A stretch of DNA of 64,000 nt from Psychrobacter sp. WY6 (GTDB lineage Bacteria; Pseudomonadota; Gammaproteobacteria; Pseudomonadales; Moraxellaceae): positions 1,984,001 to 2,048,000 of the forward strand of contig NZ_CP049902.1 in NCBI RefSeq assembly GCF_018448495.1. Reading direction: 5' to 3'. The notes under the pieces are model-generated. The model ran no database searches. It saw only the letters and a program-made list of their open reading frames with translations, and was not told where the DNA came from. The position numbers were made by a program, and so were the translations under genes. Shown one piece after another: positions 1 to 10,653 of the stretch (position 1 is its first letter; each line of letters begins with the position of its first letter).

Positions 1-30
1 ATTAACATGCTCTAATGTCTGCTAAGTAAA

Positions 31-67
31 TACAAAAAAGCCGACATCATATGTCGGCTTTTTTGTA
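31..67. terminator. Bidirectional intrinsic terminator
   Basis: A 17-bp stem (31-47 pairs with 51-67) around a 3-base loop, with an A run on one side and a T run on the other, so it works on either strand. It lies just past the stop of the minus-strand gene ending at 102 and closes the surface-protein operon. Confidence 0.85.
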
Positions 68-101
68 TTTACTGCATTGATGAGCAGTGGTAATAATGGA
101 C

Positions 102-875
102 TTAACGGATAGGCATCAATACTTGCCCACGGCAACTATCAGCACTCGCATCTAATGTCTCATATTGCTTATAATAGCTGACGATCAGCTCTTCCAAAGC
201 GACGTTGGTCTGTGAATCATGGGTATTGACGTATGCTTCGCGGGCTTGTTCAAGCCAACGATCTGCCATGCGAAAATGGATGCCTGATTCCCGCCAGCCG
301 CGCTCGCACTGGTTCGTAGCAGCCCAAATTAAAGCGACCTCGCTGAAGGCTATCTCTCGTGGTGCTGACTCGATACCACCGCTATCTTTTAGCGCGTTTA
401 AGGTTGCCCATAGATCGGGGCGCATGAGAGCAGAGTTTGAGGGTATGTCTTGAATAAGGTTGAGATCTTGTTCCTTGCCATTTCTTAAGGTAGTCAAAAT
501 CGTCTCTGCTGCCTGTGCTGCTTGCTGCCCAGCAGGTGAACGACTATTTATGCTGTCTTGATGGATGGCGTAGTTAAGCCAAGCCTGAGCTTTATAGGCA
601 AAGTATTGCTGACGTGCACTCATGTTTTTTTTGTTGATACGCTTGTAACTCTGTCAACATACAGTTCATAGCACGTTGGCGCGTACTTTGGTATTTTGGG
701 TGGTGAGACTGAGTTTGAACATCATTGCACAGTGATTATCGTCATGGGTTACTGCCACTTCAGGAGTATGATGACTCGCCGATGCAACCGAGGTCATTGT
801 CAGGAAAAAAACGGTTGATAATAAAGCCTTTATAGGCTGTTTATAATGGGCTGCTTTGTTGGCATGATTAGGCAT
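102..875 (-). CDS. Exported protein of unknown function (gene E), split by two apparent frameshifts
   Basis: I do not recognise this family. The start at 875 has a GAGG ribosome site and gives a signal peptide ending near VASA/SHH, followed by a His/Asp-rich stretch. The frame then moves near 690 (CCC run) and again near 630 (a run of eight A). Adding one C and removing one A gives one continuous protein of about 257 residues, rich in Gln and Ala and largely helical, with several Cys (for example NQCERGW and ADSCRGQ). It is the last gene of the minus-strand surface-protein block, 86 bp after gene D and followed by a terminator, so co-transcription is likely. A periplasmic or surface accessory role is inferred from position only. 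Confidence 0.6.
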
Positions 876-1039
876 GATGCAAAACCTCATATTAAGCGGA
901 TCAGTATCAATATTGGTATTGGTACTTGCGGTTTTTGGCGTTGATCTCATCACTTATTAAAATATCTTTCATATAATATGATGAACAGCGCGATAACGCC
1001 CGCATTGTCGTCAGATAATAACACGACAATGGGGATAAA

Positions 1040-4000
1040 TTACAATGTAGAGTGAGTCGTCAAACGCTGGTTCTTACGTGGATCATCACGTTTGAATAGG
1101 TCTTCGTCAAACTTGAAGCGTAATCTAAAGTAAGCGCCTTCCATAGTGCTATCGTCATAAGCGATGTCTTCATCCTCAAAGCCCATAAAGTTATAACCTA
1201 GTGACAACCAAAGATTGGTCATCGGGCTATAGCCCACTTCCGCACCCAGCATATAAGACATATCATCTGCTTGTTTGTTCCAATAAGTGCCTGCTTGCAA
1301 ACCCACATCCCAGCGCTCACTGATGTCATATAGACCGCGAGCATAAAGCGCATGGGCTGTATTGTCGCTACTAATATCATCAGCATCAAACTGAGTATAT
1401 TTACCCGCGTAACGGCCTGATAACGTCAACGGACGCGTTGGATGATAGTTACCACTCAATGACCAGATAACGGCGTCTTTTTGATAGGCGTCATCGCCAG
1501 TACTGTTATCATCTAAGCGATACTCAAGCTTGGCTAACATGTCTAACTGATTGCTATCATAATCACGATAAGCAGCTCCTAGCTGGAAGCGATTAATCGT
1601 GCGATTGCCATCGTCATAATCGACGCGCGAGTAGATGTCTTTGGCCAACAGAGTCACATCGTCAGTATAGCGATAAGCAATACCAGCGCTACCTAGCAAT
1701 GTGTCACTGGTCTCACCCCAACGCTTCTCAAAACGCGCTGAGGCTTTGTAATCTTCTTTCGCAAGATACTCTATACCAATGCCAGCTGCCGTTGCGGTGT
1801 TTTCGGTATCGCCCTCTAATGATTCAACACGCTCAAATAAGGTGTTTAAAGTCAGACCTTCTTGAACATACCACTTGTTTTTTAGACCGATAGCAGCTTC
1901 AGCTTCGCGAGCACTAATGGCGTCACTCATGCGATATTCGCTATAGACTTTGCCATCTTTCATATAAGCGGCATCAAAACCGAAAACCGTACGCTGACGT
2001 TCTTCAGTATCATCAAGACCATAGCTACCAGATAGACTGTTGATCAAGTCATGACGGGCGTATAGGCGGCCTAAACCACCTAGCGGCGTCTCGCCTCCGA
2101 TGGAGGTGGCATTACGATTACTGTTATCAATATCTTGCTCATATTCTGCAAATACTAAAGAGTCATTGAGCTTGGGCAACCGTGCCGTGATGCGAGCGCG
2201 GGCGGTAGTACCTTCAATATCTTTTTCAGAATCACTGACATTATTTAGCGCCGATTGATTGATAATATCGTCATTAAAGAGAGTGTTATCAGTCACATCT
2301 ACGACGTCTGTTACCGCTTGGATATTGCGTGAAGCTGCCGTTGCATCTTGCTTATAATAACGTAAGCCAATCTCGCCAACGATGTTGGTGCTCAAACGCT
2401 GTTCAATACTGGCTAAGACACCTTGGCGGCTAGCATCAGTGGTATGATCTTTAGTACGTACGCCTTCTAGTTTTAGCGCGGTCTTTTTGTCATTAATTAA
2501 ATGAGTGACTTCGACGCCCGATTCAGCGCGCCCAGCAGTCTGCGGCGAGGCACCAGTCACGAAACCTTCGTCAGTATCATTATAATAAGCTTTGGCACGA
2601 GTGTTTTCTTGTTATCAAAGTCAAGCTCGATACGCAAGGCATTACCTTCTGCGTCCTGACCGTCTAATTCTGTCGCATTGATTTGATTGCTTGGCTGAAA
2701 ATTTGGATTCTCAGCTTTATTCATCGCGTATTCAGCGACCAGTTTTAGCTTATCGTTAAACTTGATAACGCTGTTGACGCTAGCCAGCTCTTCTTTGTTA
2801 AGAGGGTCATCACTGTTGACATAGCTACCACCGATGGCGACTTTATCAGTCAACTGCTGCTTGGCAGCAATGCCACCGACCAAGTATTTTTCGCCGCCTT
2901 CATCGACTTCTACAGTGACTCGTAGATAAATAGGGTTGCCATCGATGTCTTGGCTAGCGATAGGGGCTTTTAAAAATAAGCTACGGCTGATAGGGTCAAT
3001 TTCATAATCGGCAAAGCGGGTAAGGGTCTCACGGCTAATGATCAAGCCTGGATTGTTAGCGTCACGAGTGATCACTTCGACAGTTTCTGAGTTTTCTAAT
3101 ACGGCATCAAAGTTTTCAGCCAATGGATAAGGGCCTGAGATACCAAGACCACGAGTCTCATTGACGCGCTGGCTAGTACTCGTCTCCGCGACAAAGGCAG
3201 TAATGCGAGTATTGCTATCTTCATATTGGGCTTTTAGGCCAGTCAACGTACGGTTATATTGACCTAATTTAATACCTTCATCGTTATCGATTTGAGTTTT
3301 TAAGTCGCCATACATAGCAAATGAGCGACCCTTGTCCAAGCGCACATAGAGTTTGCTGGTAGATTGCGCATCAAAGCCCTTGGCTGATGAATCACCATAG
3401 ACAGGATAGTATTCACCAGGCTCGATATCACGGAACAGACGCTCGCCTTTTTTGTCGCTGTCATAAGCCAAAGTGAGCAAATAATCGCCACGTACTTTGC
3501 CTTTAAGGAACATCGCGGCGCGACCAGAAGCGGTATAGTCATCGTTACCAGCGAAATCATTGAGCTCTTGCTCAAAAGCGCCTTGGGCGTCAGTAATGCT
3601 GCTGCCATCAAAGTCTTTAAGTGAGATCGCGCCTTCGACGATGCCGACGGCAATGAGAGGACGTAATTGCGCGGTAAATTGTAACGGGATAATCTGTTTA
3701 CTGCTACCAGTGTCGATGACCAACTCACCTTTACCCGGTACACTTGGTGCAGTCACGGGTATGAGTAGCTCACCACCTGAGACAATAACTTGCGTACCAG
3801 CTTGATCTTTACTGCTGTCATTAAGATTGATACGGCCGATATTGGTATCGATAGTGATAGGTGTTGAGGCGATATAAGGACGGCCATCACGGTCTTTTAG
3901 GCTAATAACGACTTGATAATCGCTAACGCCATCTGCCGGTACTAGCTGCGCTTGAGTGCGATAGTCAATGGCTTGTAAATTGTCTGGCGTTGATACTTTA

Positions 4001-6366
4001 ATGGTTTGCTCAGAGATAATTTTGCCATTCACGTCAGTAGCGACACCGCGAAGGGTATTGTTGCCGCGTTTTAAGTCGACGGCATAGTAATCAAAGGCAG
4101 TCACATTCTGTTTTTCTTGCTCAGCTGTTTTGCCGATTTGTTGTTCTGATACTGCTTTTCCATTGGCATATAGTGTAAATATTGAACCCAGTGGCGCTTG
4201 CACCTGTACCATTTGTTTATAAGTGCTGAGCTGTTGACCTTCGTTTAAATTGATAAAAGCCACGTCATTGTTAGCCACTTCTTTGAGATATTCTTCCAAC
4301 TCTTTTTCTACTGGCGGTGCTACCGTAGTTACGGTCATATCAACACGATTGGCGGCTGGATTGATCATCTCATTGACGATAGCAGAGTCACAGTTGCTGC
4401 CCAGATCTAAGTCGCCATTGATGTTGCAGCCACTGGCGTCTACATTATCATCGTAGTCACGATTGTAGTCAGGGTCTAGGGTTAGCTCGGTTTTTACTGC
4501 TTGCTCAAGGCTATCATTCTTAGCGCTCACTGATTTGCTACGAGCGACAAGCTCTGTATTCAAACGCTCAGTGCTATCGCCCATACCGACCACGATACCG
4601 AAATCGGCACGATGTAATTCGCCATATTTTAAGTCAACGAAACGGCTGCCAGCATCACCAGCATTGCGATTACTTTGGGTGACCATCTCGGTTGAGTGAG
4701 GGATGGTGGTGCGGTCAACTTTTAAGACGTGAGTTTTGGCACTGACACCATAGAAGTTATATTTACCTTCAGGATCAGTCACGACAAAGTTACCATTTTC
4801 CATGTAGATACGCACTCCTGCAACGCCAAGTTCGCCATCTTCTTTTTGTTGAATGCCGTCACGGTTGATATCGTGGTAGACCTTACCGATGATGATGCCA
4901 TCAGTATTCATGAGGCCGCGCTCTACTTCAATCTTCCACTGTGCTTCTCTTGAAACTAAGCTTTTACCTTGTTCATTGCTAGCAACGGCAGTCGCGCGGT
5001 TGATGCCATCACCGCCTAATGATGAGGAACCGATTAAGACACGATACGTGATTTTTTACTTTCGCCATTTGCCATATTACCTAAATTTAGCACCTGATAT
5101 TTACCATCAGCTTTAAACTCAGTGGTTTGTGCTTGGTCGATACTGATATCAGCAGTTTGGTTGATACGTACACTACCATCTACATAAGCAAAACCACGGG
5201 GTAGGGCGTCTTTTAGCTGTACATCGTAAGCGGTAGAGTTGCCACTATTGGTGATATTAATGGTGTAGCTAACATAATCACCAAATTCAGCGCTTTTAAC
5301 GTCGCTTTCTTTGGTGACGACTAAGCTTGGGCTATCATCGACGATATTGATTTGTGTATCTAAGTCATCGATACGTACGGTGAAGTCACCTTCGCTTGGT
5401 AGCTGCTCAGCGCCAGTGCCGACAGAAGGCGCGATACAGGCGTCTAGACTTGCAGTCAACGTATCATTTGCTAGAGTCTGAATAAATTTGTCATTGATAG
5501 CGTTGGCATTGTTTTGTGTTGGTGCTGATAGCTGGTATTTACCAGTACTATTGCCCGTCTCAATCGCTTTCAATGCGTATTTGTCACCCGTCAACAAAGA
5601 GGTAATCGTGACCCATACTTGATCTGGCTTATCTAGCTGAACGTTACACTGCGCATAGCTGGCATCGATATAGACGTTTTCATCGATTTGTGAGGTGGTT
5701 TTGTTTTCGTCAAACTTAGGCGTTGTAAATTTGATTTCAGGCTCAACGATGATCAGTCTATCAATCGCGTTGACACTCGATACGGATGGGTCTTCCAGAA
5801 CGACAGCGCCAATTTTAATATCTGCAGTATCGCCACTTTTGCCCATCTGATAAAGCTTGCACGATGAACTGGATACTTTCACTGTGTCCAAGTTTGATTT
5901 GTGCGCTTAAATTATCGAAAATAACTTCAGTATCACCATTATCAACGACGCCGTTTTTATTTAGATCTTGATAGACTTTTAAGTTTGAGAGCGTTAGCGA
6001 TACAGCCAATGTTAGCTCAACAGTCTGGTTGCTATAGCTGGTATTGCTGAGGACATTTACCCAGTTAACTAAGGCGTTGGGCATAACGGTGAGTAACGGC
6101 TGTTGAGTGAGTTCAATACCGTATTCAGGAAGGTCTGAGGCTTTGACTTGTACTTGGTTTGAGGTGCTAGATATTGTGACGTCAGTCTGGTTATTGACGT
6201 TATAGCTAGCATTTGCAATATTGTTGATGATTTGCAGATTAGGGTTTGCTGCATCAGCTGCAATCGCGATATTTGATTGCATAAGCAACATTGCCAATGA
6301 CAGCGCAGAGATCTTTGCTGAACACAATGCAGTACGATTAGACGGTGTCATGGTAGATAGAGTCAT
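1040..6366 (-). CDS. Giant surface protein (gene D): DUF11 and SdrD-B-like domains with a C-terminal barrel-like region
   Basis: About 1775 residues once three frameshifts are bridged (near 5845 at an A run, near 5046 at an A run, and near 2570). The start at 6366 (ATG, GGATAAG upstream) gives a signal peptide ending AIAADA. In order: an N-terminal beta region with an EF-like DLNKNGVVDNGD loop; a DUF11-type repeat (about 5340-5060, SYTINITNSGNSTAYDVQLKD); an SdrD-B-like domain (about 4870-4730, GKVYHDINRDGIQQKEDGE); then about 800 residues, from roughly 3500 to 1040, with the alternating polar/hydrophobic strands, aromatic girdles and acidic loops of an outer-membrane barrel, ending near LRFKFDEDLF. 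The domain order suggests a self-anchored surface protein. PGAP-style names for relatives are 'DUF11 domain-containing' or 'isopeptide-forming fimbrial protein'. Function is unknown; no adhesin ligand can be inferred. Confidence 0.75.
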
Positions 6367-6414
6367 ATGTCGCTTATCCAATAAAATATCAGTGAGGGTA
6401 AGGGTAGAGATTCT

Positions 6415-6455
6415 CTAGCTTGAATAATGAAAAGTGATTAATTCAAGCTAGAGGG
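6415..6455. other. Perfect 12-bp hairpin between genes C and D
   Basis: Positions 6415-6426 are exactly complementary to 6444-6455, with a 17-base loop. There is no T run, so it is not a standard terminator. It lies between the end of gene C (about 6500) and the start of gene D (6366). It could be an RNA-processing or partial attenuation site. Confidence 0.55.
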
Positions 6456-8079
6456 GATCTATAAACGTCTATTGAGGCTTATAGATTTAGAACCGAAAAT
6501 TATTTATGGTGTAGTAGTAGCATTTTAATCTTAACTTTAAAGCTTAAGCTAGCAGTACCTTGAGGAGCTAAAACTCTGTACCAGACATAGCGGCAGTAAT
6601 AGCAGTAGCATTTGCAGTGGCGTCACCAATAGAAGAGCTGGTAGTAGCAGAAGAAGCAGCCGTACCACTTACATAATCAGCACCAGCTGAGAAGTTAGAA
6701 AGTAAATCTGTTATGGTTAAGCCTGTGATATTAAGCCAGAGAAGCCGCTTTTGAATCTGCAGTTTGAATAGCCGAGGAAGTATTAGTCGCATTAATACGA
6801 TAATATACATTGATCAGGTTTCGCACCAGTTATCGCATCTTTACTAAATAAGCTGCAGAAAAGGCGCCTGTACATGTTGCATCTAGTGCTTGAAACTTCT
6901 CTAAAGTTAACCCTTTGACATTAGTTTTATCTGTAACTGTAGTAGCAGTAGGAGCACCAGTACCAGTAGGGGTTAAAGTTACGATAGTATTTTCGCTGCT
7001 ACCTAAAGCTGCAGCTGTAGTAGCATCTTTAGGATTAGTTACATTGCCTGATGAAATGTTATAACTAATCGTAAATGTACCACCATTAGGAATACCACCA
7101 TCAGGTAAAGTAGTACCGTTAAGAGAGTATGTATTACCACTAGTAGTGGTAGGTGAAATACTTCTTGTAATTGATGTTGTTGAACTGGCAGGCGTATAAG
7201 TGATACTGACAGGACCAATGACAGGTCTGACCGCAGTATTCAAACTATCATCTGCAATAGTGAAGTTTAAAGGGTTAGCATCAGTACCTTCAGTGTCTCG
7301 ACCGGTATTAGTGATAATAGTCGTGTGCGTAGCTTGACTAGTACTACCTGAGGCAGGTGAAATCTCTCTTACTGTTGGATTACTTAATGCCAATGCACGC
7401 TTAACCGTTAATAGTGGCTGCGTAGAATCACCACCTGTACCAGTTGGATTAGAACCATTGATGTTTTCTACATCATCACCTGCTGGGTAATAGGTAGCAG
7501 TATTTTCATTTGCGCCTCCATTCTCAGTACTATCTTTGATAGTGACATTACCTACAGGAGCCTCTACATGAGCGTGGTTGATGAGAGGCGAAGCAAGTGT
7601 CTCCAGGTCATCTTGTAAAACTCTGAAAGTAACGGTAACGATTGCACCAACTGGCAGATTTACATTGCCAATCTCAAAGCTATCAATAGCATTACTTGTA
7701 CCATTACTACTTGTAGTAGCAGTATTACCTATTGTTCCCTTCGTACCACTTGGAACAAGCAATCCTGAGTTATCAACAGTAGTAACTATTGAACCTGATA
7801 CCAATTTTAGACCTGCTGGTAAGCTATCAATAATTTTTACATTAGTGGCATCAGTAGCGTAAGCAGAATCCTTATTGTTTTTGACTGTAATAGTATAGGT
7901 TGCCTCATCAGTCGGATTGCTAAGATCTAATGTTTTAGTTACTCTCTTCACAATACTGAAAACAGGAAGTCTAACAATACTCTGGTTCTCATTTGTAAGT
8001 ATGGTTCCAGTACCAATGAAAGCACTTGAAGCTGTCAAAGTACCTACACCTATCTGACCACCAATTTGATTTGCACTAG

Positions 8080-8083
8080 GTAC
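8080..8083. repeat. Target-site duplication GTAC (left copy)
   Basis: GTAC at 8080-8083 and 9275-9278 flanks the IS exactly. Four bases is what the IS407 group of the IS3 family duplicates. GTAC is its own reverse complement, so it also looks like an extension of the terminal inverted repeats. Confidence 0.8.
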
Positions 8084-8120
8084 GGTAACCCTCCCAACTT
8101 AAGACACCTAATAAATAGAA

Positions 8121-8955
8121 TTAAGCTGCCTGATTGAGTTTCTGTATCGGTGTAAAACCGCCATTGCCCATGTTTGGGCGCTTATGATTATAATGGTATA
8201 ACCAGTTTCTGCTTGTGCGCGTACCTGCTCTAGATTATCAAACAGCTCCTGATTTAACCAATCATATCTCATGGTTCTGTTAAAGCGCTCTACATACGCA
8301 TTTTGCTGGGATTGCCAGGTCAATATAGCTTAAGATGATACCTGCTGCTCAGCCCAGTCTTTGAGCGCATTGCTGATGTATTCAGGGCCGTTATCGCATC
8401 TTATCTGCACAGGTTTGCCTCGGTACTCAATAAGCTGATTAAGACTGCGTATGACCCTCCCGGCCGGTAGCGAGAAGTCGACTTCAACGGTAAGTGCCTC
8501 ACGGTTGTAATCATCAATGACATTGAACAGTCTAAAGCCGCGGCCATCAGTTAAGCTGTCGTGCATAAAGTCCATGCTCCAGCTTTGGTTAATCCTATCA
8601 GGTACTGCTAATGGTATTGGTTTAGCACGTTTAATGCGACGCTTAGGCTTGATTCTAAGGTTGAGTTCAAGCTCGCAGTAGATGCGATATACCCGCTTAT
8701 GGTTGTACTGCAGTCCTAGCATATTACGCAAGGTTAAAAAGCAAGCCAAAGCCCCAGTTCTTGTTCTCATCAGTCAGTTTGATAAGTAAGTCCGCTATTT
8801 GCTGGTTCTCATCTGTTACCACCGACTTGTGATAAAACAGGTGACGCTGATGTTAAAGATACGGCAAGCACGGCGTATGCTAATGCTACGATCTTCAATG
8901 TAGTGACAAACCAACGCTTTGCGCCTTTGGGGCGCTACCACTTTTTTGACATAGC
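8121..8955 (-). pseudogene. IS3-family transposase OrfB (rve/DDE integrase), multiply frameshifted
   Basis: The catalytic DDE core is visible in pieces: D in WSMDFMHD, D in RCDNGPEY, and E in NAYVERFNRT. The frame breaks near 8835, 8745, 8335, 8320 and 8210; each is repaired by one base and yields typical OrfB text, ending NMGNGGFTPIQKLNQAA. In IS3 elements OrfB is made as an OrfAB fusion by -1 frameshifting. The slippery run A-AAA-AAG is present at the end of OrfA (8941-8947, minus strand). Confidence 0.8.
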
Positions 8956-9201
8956 ATCCTGTAGGATGTCGGATTTAAGACATTCATCAGCGTACATCTT
9001 CTTTAAGCGGGCATTTTCAACTTCAAGCTCTTTAAGACGGCTGATAAGTGTGGCGTCCATACCACCATATTTAGATCGCCAGTTGTAGAAGGTGCTTTGG
9101 CTGATGTTATGCTCACGGCAGAGCTCGGTAATAGGGACGCCTTGTTCGGCTTGTTTTAGGATGTTGACGATTTGGTTGTCGCTAAAGCGTGTCTTTTTCA
9201 T
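8935..9201 (-). CDS. IS3-family transposase OrfA (HTH_Tnp_1)
   Basis: An 88-residue DNA-binding subunit. It opens with MKKTRFSDNQIVNILKQAEQ, then a helix-turn-helix (ITELCREHNISQSTFYNWRSKYGG), then a leucine-zipper-like coiled coil (LKELEVENARLKKMYADE). The pattern is that of IS407-group OrfA. It is intact. The start at 9201 has an AGGAGAATCC-type ribosome site. It ends at the A6G slippery run expected for programmed -1 frameshifting into OrfB. Confidence 0.9.
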   Translation of the reverse strand: MKKTRFSDNQIVNILKQAEQGVPITELCREHNISQSTFYNWRSKYGGMDATLISRLKELEVENARLKKMYADECLKSDILQDAMSKKW

Positions 9202-9274
9202 AGGATTCTCCTGCTGGTGTATTTTAGCAGTTAATCTCTATTTGTAAGTGTTCTTATTTATTGGGGGGATTACC

Positions 9275-9278
9275 GTAC
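9275..9278. repeat. Target-site duplication GTAC (right copy)
   Basis: Second copy of the 4-bp duplication that flanks the IS. See the copy at 8080-8083. Confidence 0.8.
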
Positions 9279-9912
9279 AGGTACCTGATAAGACAAATCT
9301 GCAGTTAAACCTGGTGCCAATTTAATAGTGCCACCACTGGTTATGTTTCCAGCCACCACTGTAAGTCCCAATGCTTGCCCTTCAGCTAAGGTTAGAGCGG
9401 TACCATCTGAAGTGCGTTTGATCACAAAGGCGATACTATCGTTGTTAGCTTTAAAAAGATAATTTTGACTTGCTGTAACAAGGGTAGCGTCATCACTAGC
9501 TAGAGCTCTAACCGTATAAGTATCAGTCACGTTACCAGTGTTGCTCAAAGAATGAGTGAAAGTTTGTACCACCAAGAGTAGCTGCCTGATTTGAGTTTGT
9601 ATTATTATTATTATCATTGTCGACAATAGTAGCTATTAGTGAGAAGTTAGCCGTTTCATTAACATTAACTGTGACAGTATTAGAAGTAACCGTAGGTTGA
9701 ACAACAGTACCAACGCTGTAGCTTGCGGTTGCTACGTTATTAATAGCCCCTGCAGCCTTGGTTGTATCAGTAGCCGTAGCCGCCATAGCCCCAGTAGAGA
9801 TACCCATCACCGCAGCAACACCAACGGCTAACAGGCTATAATTAAAATTATTTGATTTCATATAGATATCCTAAAATTAGAAGAGCAAGATTTTGTGAGT
9901 TGAAGGAGAGGT

Positions 9913-10380
9913 CTAGTTGACGATCGTGTTAAGTGCCACGGCGGCAGACTTCTGTGCTGGTAATAACTTGATATTCCAGCGCGCAGGGTACGATATTCAG
10001 AAAACGGAATTTTAACCATTTTGCCATCGACTTTACGCATCAGTGGCATATCGGCATAGTTCTTGCCATCGATACTGGCTTGAGCACTGGTAGGATTAGC
10101 TTCACCAGTGAAAGCCATATTGGCAGGGATAGGCAATACGACCGCCAGATCTTGGATATCTTTGTTAATAATATTGCTGTATGTTGCCTTATACTGAATG
10201 ACCGTACCCGCTGGAGCATTACGAACTGGTAGATAAGAGATCTTACCTTCGGCGTTTTTGGTGACTTGATTGGCTGTTAAATCCATTTTTAAGGCATCAT
10301 CTGGCGTGAGCAGCACTTAGTGCTATTACCGACGCTAAGCTTGCTAATATGGCACTGCGTAAAAAATTAAAACCTTTCAT
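9913..10380 (-). CDS. Small exported single-domain DUF11-like protein (gene B), two apparent frameshifts
   Basis: The start at 10380 gives a signal peptide (MKGFNFLRSAILASLASVIA, cleavage near AHA). The frame shifts near 10295 into a domain with APAGTVIQYKATYSNIINKD and VVLPIPANMAF, which resembles one DUF11 unit (an Ig-like fold for incompletely balanced 'growing' repeats). A second shift near 9985 gives the likely C-terminus RWNIKLLPAQKSAAVALN. The corrected length is about 155 residues. It is the first gene of the presumed B-C-D-E operon. A free single-domain DUF11 protein beside multi-domain versions suggests a subunit or partner, but nothing proves this. Confidence 0.65.
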
Positions 10381-10571
10381 ATCGTATTCCTTGCTTAAAC
10401 CATTATTATCAAGTCAATCTTGACTTCGTCCCATGCAATGTAAAAACTGCAATCAACTATGAATAAGAGATGCTGATAAAGTTAGAATTGTTCCTTAATG
10501 TGATTGTCACGCAAACAATACAAATATTCACCACAAAAACGACAAATGGTATTTTGGAGTACACAAACGGT

Positions 10572-10601
10572 AAAAGCCCTATCTATAGAGATAGGGCTTT
10601 T
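10572..10601. terminator. Intrinsic terminator between genes A and B
   Basis: A perfect 13-bp stem (10572-10584 with 10589-10601) with an ATAG loop and T-rich end. It lies 53 bp past the stop of gene A and separates A from the B-E operon. Confidence 0.85.
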
Positions 10602-10653
10602 GTCAGTAAAAAATATTCTTTAGGGTTGATAATATAGCAAGGGGGAATAGTTA

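Larger units (their letters stand above)
8084..9274 (-). mobile_element. IS3-family insertion sequence (IS407-like group), 1191 bp
   Basis: Imperfect terminal inverted repeats: GGTAACCCTCCC at 8084 matches GGTAATCCCCCC read inward from 9274. It carries two overlapping transposase frames on the minus strand and is flanked by 4-bp GTAC duplications. Length is normal for IS3. It sits inside the DUF11 gene C, whose frame is restored by its removal, so the insertion looks recent. The second transposase frame carries at least five single-base shifts, so as written here the element could not transpose. Those shifts may be sequencing errors. Confidence 0.9.
6500..9861 (-). pseudogene. Secreted DUF11-repeat protein (gene C), disrupted by an IS3-family insertion
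   Basis: The start at 9861 gives a clear signal peptide (KSNNFNYSLLAVGVAAVMG, cleavage near AMA/ATA). The product is Thr/Ser/Asn/Gly-rich with few Cys. It carries DUF11-like units such as SLSNTGNVTDTYTV (before the IS) and ATYTITVKNNKDS (after it), separated by long low-complexity T/S/G/N linkers. The IS at 8084-9274 cuts it. Deleting the IS and one GTAC copy joins ...SYQVPV to PSANQIGG in frame, giving a protein of about 720 residues. Further apparent frameshifts lie near 9540, 6840, 6780, 6730 and 6580. The C-terminus is best read as ending near 6500, after LAPQGTASLSFKVKI. It has no barrel of its own. It is 52 bp after gene B and 134 bp before gene D, and the IS would be polar on D and E. 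Confidence 0.75.

Noticed and set aside
8080..9278. The IS as part of a larger composite transposon with cargo
   Set aside because: A single IS with its own target duplication lies wholly within one gene; no second copy flanks any cargo.
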